A stretch of 64,000 nucleotides of DNA from positions 1-64,000 of the forward strand of contig JAQVCV010000005.1 in NCBI GenBank assembly GCA_028689615.1, read 5' to 3'. Each line of letters opens with the position of its first letter. Position 1 is the stretch's first letter. Source of the stretch: Bacteroidales bacterium. GTDB lineage: Bacteria > Bacteroidota > Bacteroidia > Bacteroidales > TTA-H9. Shown here piece after piece: positions 10,092 through 20,113 of the stretch. Both the position numbers and the translations under genes were made by a program. The notes beneath the pieces are model-generated. The model did no database searches, had not been told where the DNA came from, and saw nothing but the letters and a program-made list of their open reading frames with translations.

Positions 10092-11054
10092 ATGTTGCTC
10101 ACTACTCTGCTGTTTATTTCTGGTTTCGTTTTGTTAATCAAGGGCTCCGACATCATGATAGCCGGAGCATCGGCTGTGGCCCGCCGCTACCATGTGTCGG
10201 ATCTGGTTATAGGTCTCACCATAGTGGCCTTCGGAACCAGCTCGCCAGAGTTGGCTGTAAACCTGTTGGCCGGCCTGTCGGGCAACACCGATGTAGCCAT
10301 TGGCAACGCTTTGGGAAGCAACCTTTTCAACATCGGCATTATTTTAGGCGTCAGTGCCCTGTTTTACCCGGTAGCCATCCAGAAGAACACCGCGTGGAAG
10401 GAGATCCCCTTTGCTTTGCTGGCTGCTGCAGCTCTTTTCCTGATGGTAAACGACGAAACGGGTACAGCAGGATTGAGCCGCAACGATGGCCTTCTGTTGT
10501 TGCTCTTCTTCGTCATCTTCCTAATTTACGTGTTTGAAGTGGCACTGGCCAATCCCGAACCCGATACCAAAAAACACCAGCCCATGAAATCGTGGAAAGC
10601 GGCAGCCATGATTGCCGGTGGACTTGGGGCGCTGGTGCTGGGCGGACAATGGATTGTGGATGGAGCCGTGACTTACGCCCGCGCTGCAGGTTTGAGCGAA
10701 GCCGTGATAAGCCTCACCATTGTTGCCGCCGGCACATCGCTGCCCGAGCTGGCCACATCGCTGGCAGCAGCCCGGCGCGGAAGCAGCGGCATGGTGATTG
10801 GCAACGTGGTGGGAAGCAATGTCTTCAACATCTTCCTGGTGCTTGGGCTCGGTTCGGTCATCACCCCACTCCCCTTCAACTCGTCGTGGAATTTCGATTT
10901 GGTGGTCAGCCTCTTACTCACGTTTCTGGTATTTGTGTTCGTGTTTTTACGCCCGGGTCGCCAAATCGACCGGCTGGAAGGAGGCGTGCTGGTGGCTGCC
11001 TACGGGATCTATGTAGCCTGGATGGTGATGCAATCAACTGCTGGTACGATTTAA
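10092..11054 (+). CDS. calcium/sodium antiporter (CaCA/YrbG family)
   Basis: Two alpha-repeats GTSSPELAVN and GTSLPELATS plus GNALGSNLFNIG / GNVVGSNVFNIF. Confidence 0.92.
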   Translation: MLLTTLLFISGFVLLIKGSDIMIAGASAVARRYHVSDLVIGLTIVAFGTSSPELAVNLLAGLSGNTDVAIGNALGSNLFNIGIILGVSALFYPVAIQKNTAWKEIPFALLAAAALFLMVNDETGTAGLSRNDGLLLLLFFVIFLIYVFEVALANPEPDTKKHQPMKSWKAAAMIAGGLGALVLGGQWIVDGAVTYARAAGLSEAVISLTIVAAGTSLPELATSLAAARRGSSGMVIGNVVGSNVFNIFLVLGLGSVITPLPFNSSWNFDLVVSLLLTFLVFVFVFLRPGRQIDRLEGGVLVAAYGIYVAWMVMQSTAGTI

Positions 11055-11296
11055 AAAGTCAATACAATTAAAATTTGAGCACTTCGGAGGAGCGGTATCC
11101 CCGATTGCTATTCGGGAGGCTGTTGGCATTAGCTGGCTGACGCGAGAGATTTGAGCGCAGGCAATGTGCTGGTCAAAGCCAACGCCCAAGTCGTCTGCTT
11201 TCAGTTAGACACCTGAACAATGCAGGATTTCTATTTTATTGGAGTCCGATTTGGGTGTTGGTGCGTTGAATAACAGAGGTAACTGTGCCCGTAAAA

Positions 11297-11328
11297 AAAA
11301 AGAGGCTCCCAAGCGGGAACCTCTTTTG
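11297..11328. terminator. Bidirectional-type terminator between convergent genes
   Basis: aaaagaggctcccaagcgggaacctctttt hairpin. Confidence 0.7.
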
Positions 11329-11347
11329 TTGATGGTTTCAGCCCTGG

Positions 11348-12280
11348 TTAGATTGCTGCTGTTGGCAACGGAACGAGGCTGAAGTTGAGTGTTGGCCGGT
11401 CGCCGTTGGCCAGGGTTACTTCTACGGGTGTTGCCGGGGTGTAGCCATCGGCTTCACAAGTCACCAACAGGGGGCCTGCCTCCAATTCGTCGAGCAGGTA
11501 ATACCCGTCGGCATCGGAAGTAGTTTCGTAGAAGTTGTCGGTTGATCTCACAACGGCCTCGTTAACAGGCTCACCCGTGAGGCTGTCGGTAACGGTTCCC
11601 GACAGGTTGGTTTCAACCACCGCGGTTCCCGTGGACGGTTTTCGACGGTTGAGCCGGCGCAGGTTCCGGTAGCTTTCAACCAGCAGGGGCTGGCTGTCGT
11701 CAACAATGGCCATGAACGGGTCGAAATTGTAGGCAAGGATGTAGTTTACCTCCTTGTGCAGCGATACTATTTCGCGACGATTGGCAGCACGAAGCGACCG
11801 CACTTGTTGCAACTGCGTTGCTATGGCTTGCAACGTGGCCTGGCGGGTATCGAAAGCGGTGAGCCATGCCTGATCGAAACCCCGGGCAGCGAGCCTTTCA
11901 GTTTGATCGGTGCACAGGGCACGTATTTCGGCCATCAAAGCCAATTGCTGCGCGAGGTTCGACCGGTTAAACTCGCGGCGGTAACTGCTCATTTTCTGGA
12001 TCAGCAATTGATTTGCAGACTCTTCTCCAGCACTCGACAAGGCTTTGGTAAGTTGACGACCATTGCGCAGGTGCACCGAAGCCTGTTGGTTTTTATCGCG
12101 CGTGAGAGCGGTGATTGGAACCAACAACGAGTTGTGAAGTTCTTCGATGCGGTAGAGTCTGGACTGAAGCGTGGCCAGAGCCTCCACAAGGGTAGCTTTA
12201 CCCTCGAAGAGTTGAGAATTGGAAACTAAAAAGGCGTTTAAATTTTTAAAACGATTTATAAAAAAAAGTGTATTAGTCAT
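11348..12280 (-). CDS. carboxypeptidase regulatory-like domain protein
   Basis: C-terminal GTVTDSLTGEPVNEAVVRSTDNFYETTSDADGYYLLDELEAGPLLVTCEADGY repeat-fold domain. Confidence 0.75.
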   Translation of the reverse strand: MTNTLFFINRFKNLNAFLVSNSQLFEGKATLVEALATLQSRLYRIEELHNSLLVPITALTRDKNQQASVHLRNGRQLTKALSSAGEESANQLLIQKMSSYRREFNRSNLAQQLALMAEIRALCTDQTERLAARGFDQAWLTAFDTRQATLQAIATQLQQVRSLRAANRREIVSLHKEVNYILAYNFDPFMAIVDDSQPLLVESYRNLRRLNRRKPSTGTAVVETNLSGTVTDSLTGEPVNEAVVRSTDNFYETTSDADGYYLLDELEAGPLLVTCEADGYTPATPVEVTLANGDRPTLNFSLVPLPTAAI

Positions 12281-12707
12281 AAAAACAATAGTTTTGACAG
12301 TATTGGCTGTCGGTTATAAAATTGGAAACCAGCCTTGCTGCCTCTTTACCGGGGGCATGTGGGCAGCTTTCACCCCGAAGCTGTGACGGGATGCCAGAGG
12401 TTGTGCTACTACAGCAGTCAGACTCTGAACGTGAAATGCCCGTGGGAGGCGAAGGACCCGCCGAGGGTTTGCCGAGAAGCCTGAACGTGATCACACGGCG
12501 GTCGGGCGGAGGAGGCGTCCCGCGTTTTCGCTTGCCACTCCTAAAAAGTTGGTTGTTTTCCGACGTACTGCACCAACGCGGCAGCCTTTTTATTCGCGGC
12601 AGCGGCGTAGAGGCAGAAATGTCGCATGAGAACACAAAATCTAAATGATCGAATAACCTGGTATTCAGGCCCTCGATGGCGCTTTGCAACTTTTTTCGTT
12701 TTTTTAG

Positions 12708-12738
12708 TTGCTTTTTCTCCGGCAAGAATATACTTTTG
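12708..12738 (+). promoter_or_regulatory. Bacteroidota-type promoter (TTG-N20-TACTTTTG)
   Basis: TTG at 12708-12710 and TANNTTTG match TACTTTTG at 12731-12738, spacer 20. Confidence 0.55.
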
Positions 12739-12744
12739 CCAAAG

Positions 12745-12838
12745 AAATGAATAGAAAAAAGATCCATTTCAACCTAGATTAATCTTGTGTTGATCTTCTG
12801 GCCGAAGCTTGTGTGCGAGACAAGTTTCGGCCTTTTTC
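12745..12838 (+). ncRNA. candidate small RNA / leader transcript ending in intrinsic terminator
   Basis: Promoter above; terminator ggccgaagcttgt..acaagtttcggcctttttcttt at 12800-12838; no downstream + strand gene nearby. Confidence 0.45.
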
Positions 12839-13784
12839 TTTAACACATTTCATAAATAACTAATTATAATTCACTAAAACATCTGCTTCCTACCCACTCC
12901 GGCAGTTTTTTGCAAAAGAAGGCAGGTTGCATCGTATAGCCAGATTGCGCTGGCGCAAAGGGGTTTGACAGGAAGGGCGGCAAGCACTCCCGATCAGCCC
13001 CGGCAATACCCTTCGGGCTGCCGACATTCGCCAACTGCCACCGGGTTTAGAAGAAACCGCCAGGAGTATCGGGTTTTCGGGATCGTTTGAATGCATGAAA
13101 CAACAGGTAGCTGCATACTCTCCCCCAAAAACCCATGCCTGTTTGGCGGTTTTTACCGTGATTAACGCTTCGCGGTGTTGAAATCTTTAAACAAAACCAA
13201 AACAGCAACGAGGCGTTAAAATGCTGCAAAACAATTCAAAGAACTAAATTATATCGTCAATTAAATGACCATCACAAGGTACGACTGTTTTCGTAGATCG
13301 GTAAGTAAATGTTATTAACAATTTAAGTCAATCAACTGAATTAATGGAGAATAACCTGTTAATAACTTTTAAAATCGATTGCTTTTACCCCTGAAATCTG
13401 CCGTATAGAGATGTATTAATCTCAGTATGGCTTTTTTCGGGGGAGGACAAAAGGCAAAAAATGAATGAACTTTTTATTCACCCGTGAAGAAATGAATCCA
13501 GCTTAAAAACTCGTTTGATGCTGCAATTGCTTCACATGATGAATTGATGCAAATTTACGACAAAACATGTCGGGTTTTGATTTACTGATCATCAGGATTT
13601 TTCACATTTTAATGCTGAAAATGTGATACTTATGCATTAGAAGCAGGCTTGAAAAGTTTTCAAAAGTTATTAACTATTACTGCAAATCCCTGTTTTACAG
13701 CAGCTTGTGGGTGAGTTTTCGTGTTGATTGTCTGGCTCCTCTCTTTCAATTCCACTGTAGGAGACCGCGAAACGCTTACATGAG

Positions 13785-14165
13785 ATTGGAAAACGCTGAA
13801 AAAAAATTGAAAACGCTGAAAAAAAATTGAAAACGCTGAAAAAAAATTGAAAACGCTAAAAAAAAAATGAAAACGCTGACATAAGTAAATGAAACCTTGA
13901 CATGAGTAGTTGAAACGCTGAAAAAAAAATGAAAACGCTGACATGAGTAAATGAAACCTTGACATGAGTAGTTGAAACGCTGAAAAAAATTTGAAAACGC
14001 TGAAAAAAATTTGAAAACGCTGAAAAAAATTTGAAAACGCTGAAAAAAAAAATGAAAACGCTGACATGAGTAGTTGAAACGCTGAAAAAAAAATGAAAAC
14101 GCTGACATGAGTAAATGAAACCTTGACATGAGTAGATGAAACCTTGACATGAGTAAATGAAACGC
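13785..14165. repeat. Nested minisatellite of about 20-nt units (gaaaacgctgaaaaaaaatt / gaaacgctgacatgagtag / gaaaccttgacatgagtaaat)
   Basis: Many consecutive imperfect units read directly. Confidence 0.9.
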
Positions 14166-14189
14166 TGCTGGCTGCTGGCTGCTAGCTTC

Positions 14190-15080
14190 TGGCTTTTGGC
14201 TTTAGCATTGGCATTGGCTGGCTGACGCGAGAAGTTAGAACGCAGATGACACCGACTGGCACACAGATTTATACTGGCTTTTGGCTTTTGGCCTTGAGCC
14301 TCTGGCCAACAGCTAACAGCTAACAGCCAATAGCCATTATACTGACGTTAAAGCAATTGATTAATAGGATTTGATTTTTGGAGTCAAGAAGTCAAAGTCA
14401 AGGTTAAGGTTGGTTTAGAAAAGACTTTGACTTTAACTTTGACTAATTGACTGATTCTATGAAATCCTGGTGGTTTAGAACGCAGACTTCGCAGACTTAC
14501 ACAGACTTGCGCAGTTATAATGCCTTTAAACAATTTCTTTGAATCGGTCAAGCGGTCAAGGTCAAGGTTAACGTTCCTTACCAAAAGGTGAACGCTGGAA
14601 CAATGCAGGGCAAGCCAAAGCTTTCAAAAGGCTACTGGCTTTTGGCTTTGGCTTTGGCTGGCTGACGCGAGATGTTAGAACACAGACTACGCAGACTGGC
14701 ACAGACTTTCACGGCTTAATCTGGCTTTGAAGTAATTGCTTAATGAATTCTGGTTATTGGGGTCAAGAAGTCAAGGTCAAGGTTAACGTTCCTTACTAAA
14801 AGGTGGACGCTGGAACAATGCAGGGCAAGCCAATGCTTTCAAAAGGCTACTGGCTCCCGGATAGCTATCGGGAGGCTTTTGGCTTCTGGCTTCTGGCTTC
14901 TGGCCACGCTAACAGCCAACAGCCAACAGCTATTTAGAACGCAGACTTCGCAGAATTACACTGACTTGCGCAGTTTTGACAATTGGCATTTTGCAATTGG
15001 CCTTTGGCTTTTGGCCAACAGCCAACAGCTAACAGCTAACCCCTGGAAAAATGCCGGAAAAGCCAATGCCAACGCCAAAG
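14190..15080. repeat. Mosaic of dispersed repeats, partly inverted copies of 9361-9717
   Basis: 14527-14600 ttaaacaatttctttgaatcggtcaagcggtcaaggtcaaggttaacgttccttaccaaaaggtg is a near reverse complement of 9409-9475; further copy at 14761-14850. Confidence 0.8.
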
Positions 15081-15544
15081 CCAATGCCAAACCATTCAAC
15101 AACAACCCCTTGCATTATTTCTAAAAGAATTTCATCCCATTCTTGCATTTTCAATCCCCTTTTTCCTACTTTTGTTTCTGTTCGGAGTGCAGGTGTAGCA
15201 CACTTTCGCCAGACCCTTGCAATCAAGGGTTTCTGCCGTGGCTGATTGAACCCGGGAGGGATCAGAGGCAATGAAAAGGGAAAAAACAGCCCGTTTCAAA
15301 GGTAATTTTCTTGTACGCGAAAAGTGGCATATCTGGCTCTTTTACAAGTTGTTGGTTCAGAATGGCTGTAACTGACGGGGCGAAGCTGTTTCATTCTCTT
15401 TGTTTTCTTTTGTTCGTTTTGTTTGTTTTGTTTCTCCTATAAATCCCTTCTAAGCAAGTTGTAAACTGATTGATAATCCACTGGTTCGATTTTTATTCGT
15501 CTTCGGGTAACGGCGGTTTCATGAATGTTTGTTGATTCTGGAGT

Positions 15545-15715
15545 GTAGCGACAGTCCCGCGAATGCGGGATGTTGATTCGATGACACTGCTGAAGCGAAG
15601 CGGAAGTCCCGCGAATGCGGGATAGCGAAGCGAAAGACGCGCGAATGCGGGAAGGCGAAGCGGAAGTCCCGCGAATGCGGGAAGGCAAAGCCGAAATCCC
15701 GATCTTGCGGGATGC
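15545..15715. repeat. Tandem palindromic units (agtcccgcgaatgcgggaaggcgaagcgga)
   Basis: Several consecutive cccgcgaatgcggg hairpins joined by aggcgaagcggaa linkers. Confidence 0.85.
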
Positions 15716-15767
15716 TGGTGATTTTCTGGTGGCTTTCTGAAATGGCCGACAAAAAATCAGAATATTG

Positions 15768-15796
15768 TTTGACGATGCTAAAAAAATTTACTTTTG
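15768..15796 (+). promoter_or_regulatory. Promoter of the integrase gene
   Basis: TTTG (15768-15771) and TACTTTTG (15789-15796), a TANNTTTG match, about 45 nt before the start codon. Confidence 0.5.
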
Positions 15797-15838
15797 TGGT
15801 CAGTATATTTCTGTCAAAATCTATCGAACAGCCTTTGT

Positions 15839-16981
15839 ATGAGCTTCAACCAGGCAAACATCAGGTTAGAAAACATGGATCACCACGGCATTGAACGGGT
15901 GGCTTTGGTGTTTGCATACGATAAAGCATTGATTGCAGAGGTAAAGCAATTACCTGGTGCCAACTGGAGCCAAAGCCGCCGGGTTTGGCACATTCCTGCC
16001 GACCCGGATTCGGTAACCAAGGTGTTGCACCATTTCGAGGGGAAAGCAATGGTTGATTGTTCGGCACTTCAAAGAGCGGAAACCGCGAGTGACCAGACGA
16101 ACGTCCCTGTGGTTACAGGTCAGAAAGAGGGTGCTGTGGACGAAACAATAGTTTCCGATCTTTTGCAATTCAGGCAATGGCTGGAGCACAAGCGCTACAG
16201 CCCTTCAACCATCAATACTTATCTTCACGCTATCAGGGAATTTTTAGTTTTTACGGGAGGTAAACCCCCACACGAGATTACCAATGCCGATATGGTGAAG
16301 TTTGTAACCGACCATGTGATAGCCAACGGATTGAGCTATTCGTACCAGAACCAGACCATCAACGCTGCCAAGCTCTTCTTTAGTGTGGTGCACGGGGCGA
16401 GACTCGAACCCGACACGTTGCAACGCCCACGGCCGCAACACCGGCTGCCCAACGTATTGAGCAAGGAAGAGGTGAAGGCTGTGCTGGAGGCCCTGACGAA
16501 TCAGAAGCATCGAGCCATGCTCAGCCTCATTTACGGGTGTGGCTTAAGGCGAAGCGAGTTGCTGAACCTGAAGCCCGAAGATGTGGACTCCAGGCGCCAC
16601 CTCCTGCACATCATCAACGCCAAGGGGAAGAAAGACCGCGTGGTGCCGCTGTCGGATAAGCTGATAGCGATGTTGCGCGAATACTTCCAGGCGTGGAAGC
16701 CTCGGGTGTGGCTGTTTGAGGGGCAGAAGGCGGGAGAGCAGTATTCAGAAACGAGCCTTCAGCAGGTTCTTAAGTTCGCCAGAACAAAAGCTGATATACC
16801 GAAACCTGTTACCCTTCATTGGTTGCGTCATTCATACGCAACACATCTTTTAGAAGCAGGAACAGATTTGCGCTACATTCAGGAGCTTTTAGGCCATAAA
16901 AGTTCCCGAACTACCGAGATTTATACCCATGTGAGCCAACAAGCAATCGCAAAAATTAAATGCCCTTTCGATGATTTATAA
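15839..16981 (+). CDS. tyrosine recombinase / site-specific integrase (candidate cassette integrase)
   Basis: Catalytic motifs: GCGLRRSELLNL (Arg), GKGKKDRVVPL region (K), HWLRHSYATHLLEAG (HxxR), LGHKSSRTTEIYTHVS (H..Y); N-terminal extension plus SAM-like domain; start trimmed from ORF 15794..16981. Confidence 0.92.
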   Translation: MSFNQANIRLENMDHHGIERVALVFAYDKALIAEVKQLPGANWSQSRRVWHIPADPDSVTKVLHHFEGKAMVDCSALQRAETASDQTNVPVVTGQKEGAVDETIVSDLLQFRQWLEHKRYSPSTINTYLHAIREFLVFTGGKPPHEITNADMVKFVTDHVIANGLSYSYQNQTINAAKLFFSVVHGARLEPDTLQRPRPQHRLPNVLSKEEVKAVLEALTNQKHRAMLSLIYGCGLRRSELLNLKPEDVDSRRHLLHIINAKGKKDRVVPLSDKLIAMLREYFQAWKPRVWLFEGQKAGEQYSETSLQQVLKFARTKADIPKPVTLHWLRHSYATHLLEAGTDLRYIQELLGHKSSRTTEIYTHVSQQAIAKIKCPFDDL

Positions 16982-17011
16982 CAGCCAGACACCCGGTATA
17001 AAGAACACCCA

Positions 17012-17067
17012 AATGTGTACATATACGCAGGATTCTGTTGTATATGTACACATTTTATGTACATATA
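17012..17067. other. candidate attI-like site: perfect 14-bp inverted repeat plus a third half-site
   Basis: aatgtgtacatata (17012-17025) - 15 nt - tatatgtacacatt (17041-17054), then atgtacatata (17057-17067), directly before the first cassette boundary gttatgggc (17073). Confidence 0.5.
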
Positions 17068-17089
17068 AGTAAGTTATGGGCAAGCTAAA

Positions 17090-17851
17090 ATGACGACACT
17101 AAGATTCTACATATTGACCCTTTTGACTTCCTGCTCTTTGTCCTTATCGGCACAAAATGGACCAGCAATTATTAATGACTCAGACGGATTTACAAATGTT
17201 CGCAGCGGACAAGGAACAAATTATGAAGTAATTGACACGTTGTTTAATGAAGACTTCTTCTACTTCAAAGTTGACAATAACTCAGATTGGGCAAAAGTAA
17301 CGGCTTGGAAAGGAAGACAAATTGAAGGCTTTATTCATAAAAGCAGAATTCAAGAAGTAAAGAACCTTGACAATAATTCAATTAAGGAAATCATACTCAA
17401 AGTGCTAGATAGACAAAGAGTATTGGCTGACAACTTTAGAGATTCTTGGAAAGCAAAGGACAGTCTTGCTTACCGAACAACCGTAAGAGAATTAGAAAAC
17501 TACAGCGAAACCAAATACGACCCAATTCTTCAAGTTATACCGCAGTATTTCTGTTCTACCAACGACATTGAAATAATTGACAAGTTCTTTGCGACAATGT
17601 GGGCAGACCAAGGATCTGCCAATGAAATGCCTTCATTTTCGATTGGCGACTGCTTCATTTGTAATCCAGATTTGATAATGGAGCGACTTGAAAAAATAAC
17701 GGACAATGAGCAGAAAACATTCATCCTTAACCATATAGAATGGGGACTACTGAATCATTTTGACGTTGATGAAGATGGTAGTTCGGACGACAAAGAATTT
17801 AACGAACTAATTGAACGAGTTAATAAAGAAAGAAAAAAAGCCAGCCCATAA
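17090..17851 (+). CDS. SH3-domain (SH3b) containing secreted protein, cassette 1 gene
   Basis: Signal peptide; DGFTNVRSGQGTNYEVIDTLFNEDFFYFKVDNNSDWAKVTAWKGRQIEGFIHKSRIQ. Confidence 0.75.
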   Translation: MTTLRFYILTLLTSCSLSLSAQNGPAIINDSDGFTNVRSGQGTNYEVIDTLFNEDFFYFKVDNNSDWAKVTAWKGRQIEGFIHKSRIQEVKNLDNNSIKEIILKVLDRQRVLADNFRDSWKAKDSLAYRTTVRELENYSETKYDPILQVIPQYFCSTNDIEIIDKFFATMWADQGSANEMPSFSIGDCFICNPDLIMERLEKITDNEQKTFILNHIEWGLLNHFDVDEDGSSDDKEFNELIERVNKERKKASP

Positions 17852-17975
17852 CAAAGCACATAGCTTATGGCGGGTGAACGGTTGCCAGCAAGGTTTTCGC
17901 TTCGTAGCCAGCTTTGTTTCCGGTGGACAGGAAAGTGCTTCGAAACCGCCACAAGCCATATGCAAAACGTTAGTA
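17844..17975. other. attC-like site 1
   Basis: Inverse core GCCCATAAC (17844-17852, contains the upstream stop codon); arms gcacatagcttatggcgg (17856-17873) / ccgccacaagccatatgc (17946-17963), 15/18 complementary; core GTTAGTA at 17969. Confidence 0.7.
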
Positions 17976-17987
17976 AAAATACAAGAA

Positions 17988-20108
17988 ATGAAGAAAATAA
18001 ACTTTCTGATAATTTTAGCGATAGTGACAGTTAACACCAGCTTTTGTCAGAAAACAAAATGGATAAATTTTACTGTTACAAATAATCCATATTATACACT
18101 TGCAATTAGTGAATCAAATATATGGGCATGTTCTGATGGAGGTATTATACAAATTAATAGAGAAACAGAAAATCTTACAATACATAATCACGCTAATTCA
18201 AATTTTAACTTCAATCCATCCAGAGTTTTTATTGACTCGGAAGATAACGTATGGTTTTATAGTACCAATGATATTGGTATTTATAAAAATAGTAATTGGA
18301 ATGCCATTGAATTAATTGACACAGCTGGTGAGTTGGATCATATAAAGAAAATGGTTGTTACAAATGAAAACAAGATATATCTGCTTACATATTATAATAA
18401 CTCAGTATTGGAACTAATTAATGATACTACTCAACTAATTTACAAGTCTGACATCGGTTGGCCTAATCAAAGTTTTTCTGATATTGAGATTGATATAAAT
18501 GGTAATATCTGGATTGCTGGAATTGCTTCGGTTACTTGCATAAATGCAACAGATACTTTAGTTTTTAACTCAACTAATTCAGCAATCCCTGATGAATACA
18601 TTACTGATATATTTCTTGACAATTATGGAAATCTATGGGTAGTACCAGAAGGATTCGGAGATATTTCACTTTTAATGTATGATGGCAACGAGTGGATAAG
18701 TTGGGAGAAATCAGTTTTTGCAGATTTTGATATTCTTTGGAATACTATAAGTGAAGATAATAATGGTGTAATTTACTTAAGTTCTCTTAATGGTATATTC
18801 AAATATGAAAATGGAAATTGGATAAAGTCAGATGAAATATCAACTGATTGTCTGGTAATTGATTCAGATGATAATCTTTGGTGTATATCACAAGGAAATA
18901 TAAAGGAATACATCGGAGAAGAATGGAAATCTTATGATCAAACTAATAATGAGCTAGATGATTATGTGAACAATTGTTTAAGTAAAAACATAAACTCAAT
19001 TTATATTGGAGGAAAAAGTGGAGTTGCAATTTTTGACGGTACAATATGGGAGAAACATTCAGGAGTTGAAGAAGTTAGTTTGATAGCTGTAACAAATAAT
19101 GGTACGGCAATGGCCCTAATAGGTAATGAGATTAAAATCACTTTTGATTTTATTTCTTGGCAATCATTGGATCATGTAAATTTTCCAACTTCTAAATATG
19201 GTTATCATAAAATATTTAATAGTTCAGATAATACATTCTGGATAGGAACTAATAATGGTTTGTTTCATTTTGAAAATAATTTAATGAATAAAGAATTAGA
19301 AATGCGGATTAATGATATAGATCAAGATGAAAATGGGAATATTTGGCTAGCAACATCTGAAGGGTTAATTAAATATAACAATGGAATATTGCAACAATAT
19401 GATTTAGATAATACTAATCTGCCATCAAATTTTATTTCACATATAAGCGTAAACGATTCTGCTACGATATGGTTGTCTGTTCAAAAAAAGATTGATGGTA
19501 ATCCATTCTATTACGTAGAGAGCTATTTAACAAAATTTGAAAATGAAATAATAGAAAACTATGATACATTATGTTGTGGAGATTATTCATATGCAACAGA
19601 ATTAAACTATGGTTATCCAATTGATAAAATAATAAAAGGGAAAGAAAATGATATTTGGATCAATTATAAATATTCAGGATTAGTTCACTTAAATAATGAA
19701 TTACTAGATTTTTATCACTATAATAATTCAGGTTTAGCTGACAACAATATTAATGATTTGTTAATAGATGAAAACTCAAATGTCTACCTTTTGCATGATA
19801 GAGCCTTATCAATATTTAATAAAAATGATATTAACTATGGCTCAACAGAAGTGCAATTAAATAATAAAATATCAATATACCCCAATCCATCACATGGTAA
19901 ATTCTGTGTCAACTTCAGCATGGTGTTATCAAAACATATAAAAGTTAATATATTAGATGTTTGTGGTAAAGTTTTATACTCAAATAAATACAAGCCTAAT
20001 TCAAAGGAGATACATGTAGAATTAAACAATTTTAAACCAGGATTATACCTGATTAATATTGAAAATGATAATCAGTTTTATTCAGCTAAACTTTTAATCA
20101 TTGATTAA
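17988..20108 (+). CDS. propeller-repeat protein with T9SS type A sorting domain, cassette 2 gene
   Basis: Repeated D..GNIWIAT/WLATSEGL two-component-regulator-propeller-like motifs; C-terminal ISIYPNPSHGKFCVNF...LKPGLYLINI; start trimmed from ORF 17811..20108. Confidence 0.85.
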   Translation: MKKINFLIILAIVTVNTSFCQKTKWINFTVTNNPYYTLAISESNIWACSDGGIIQINRETENLTIHNHANSNFNFNPSRVFIDSEDNVWFYSTNDIGIYKNSNWNAIELIDTAGELDHIKKMVVTNENKIYLLTYYNNSVLELINDTTQLIYKSDIGWPNQSFSDIEIDINGNIWIAGIASVTCINATDTLVFNSTNSAIPDEYITDIFLDNYGNLWVVPEGFGDISLLMYDGNEWISWEKSVFADFDILWNTISEDNNGVIYLSSLNGIFKYENGNWIKSDEISTDCLVIDSDDNLWCISQGNIKEYIGEEWKSYDQTNNELDDYVNNCLSKNINSIYIGGKSGVAIFDGTIWEKHSGVEEVSLIAVTNNGTAMALIGNEIKITFDFISWQSLDHVNFPTSKYGYHKIFNSSDNTFWIGTNNGLFHFENNLMNKELEMRINDIDQDENGNIWLATSEGLIKYNNGILQQYDLDNTNLPSNFISHISVNDSATIWLSVQKKIDGNPFYYVESYLTKFENEIIENYDTLCCGDYSYATELNYGYPIDKIIKGKENDIWINYKYSGLVHLNNELLDFYHYNNSGLADNNINDLLIDENSNVYLLHDRALSIFNKNDINYGSTEVQLNNKISIYPNPSHGKFCVNFSMVLSKHIKVNILDVCGKVLYSNKYKPNSKEIHVELNNFKPGLYLINIENDNQFYSAKLLIID

Positions 20109-20113
20109 AGTAC

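Noticed and set aside
12273-12767. 164-aa minus-strand ORF and 12322..12648 plus-strand ORF
   Set aside because: Low-complexity, no domain, overlapping each other in a region that also holds a promoter/terminator; not supported as protein.
13660-14150. Phe/Ser-rich minus-strand ORFs
   Set aside because: Direct translation of the minisatellite.
13785-14165. CRISPR array
   Set aside because: Units are about 20 nt and contiguous; there are no unique 30-40-nt spacers and no cas genes.
15839-16981. Phage or conjugative-element integrase
   Set aside because: No phage structural, relaxase or tra genes nearby; the cassette-like structure downstream fits better, although this remains inference.
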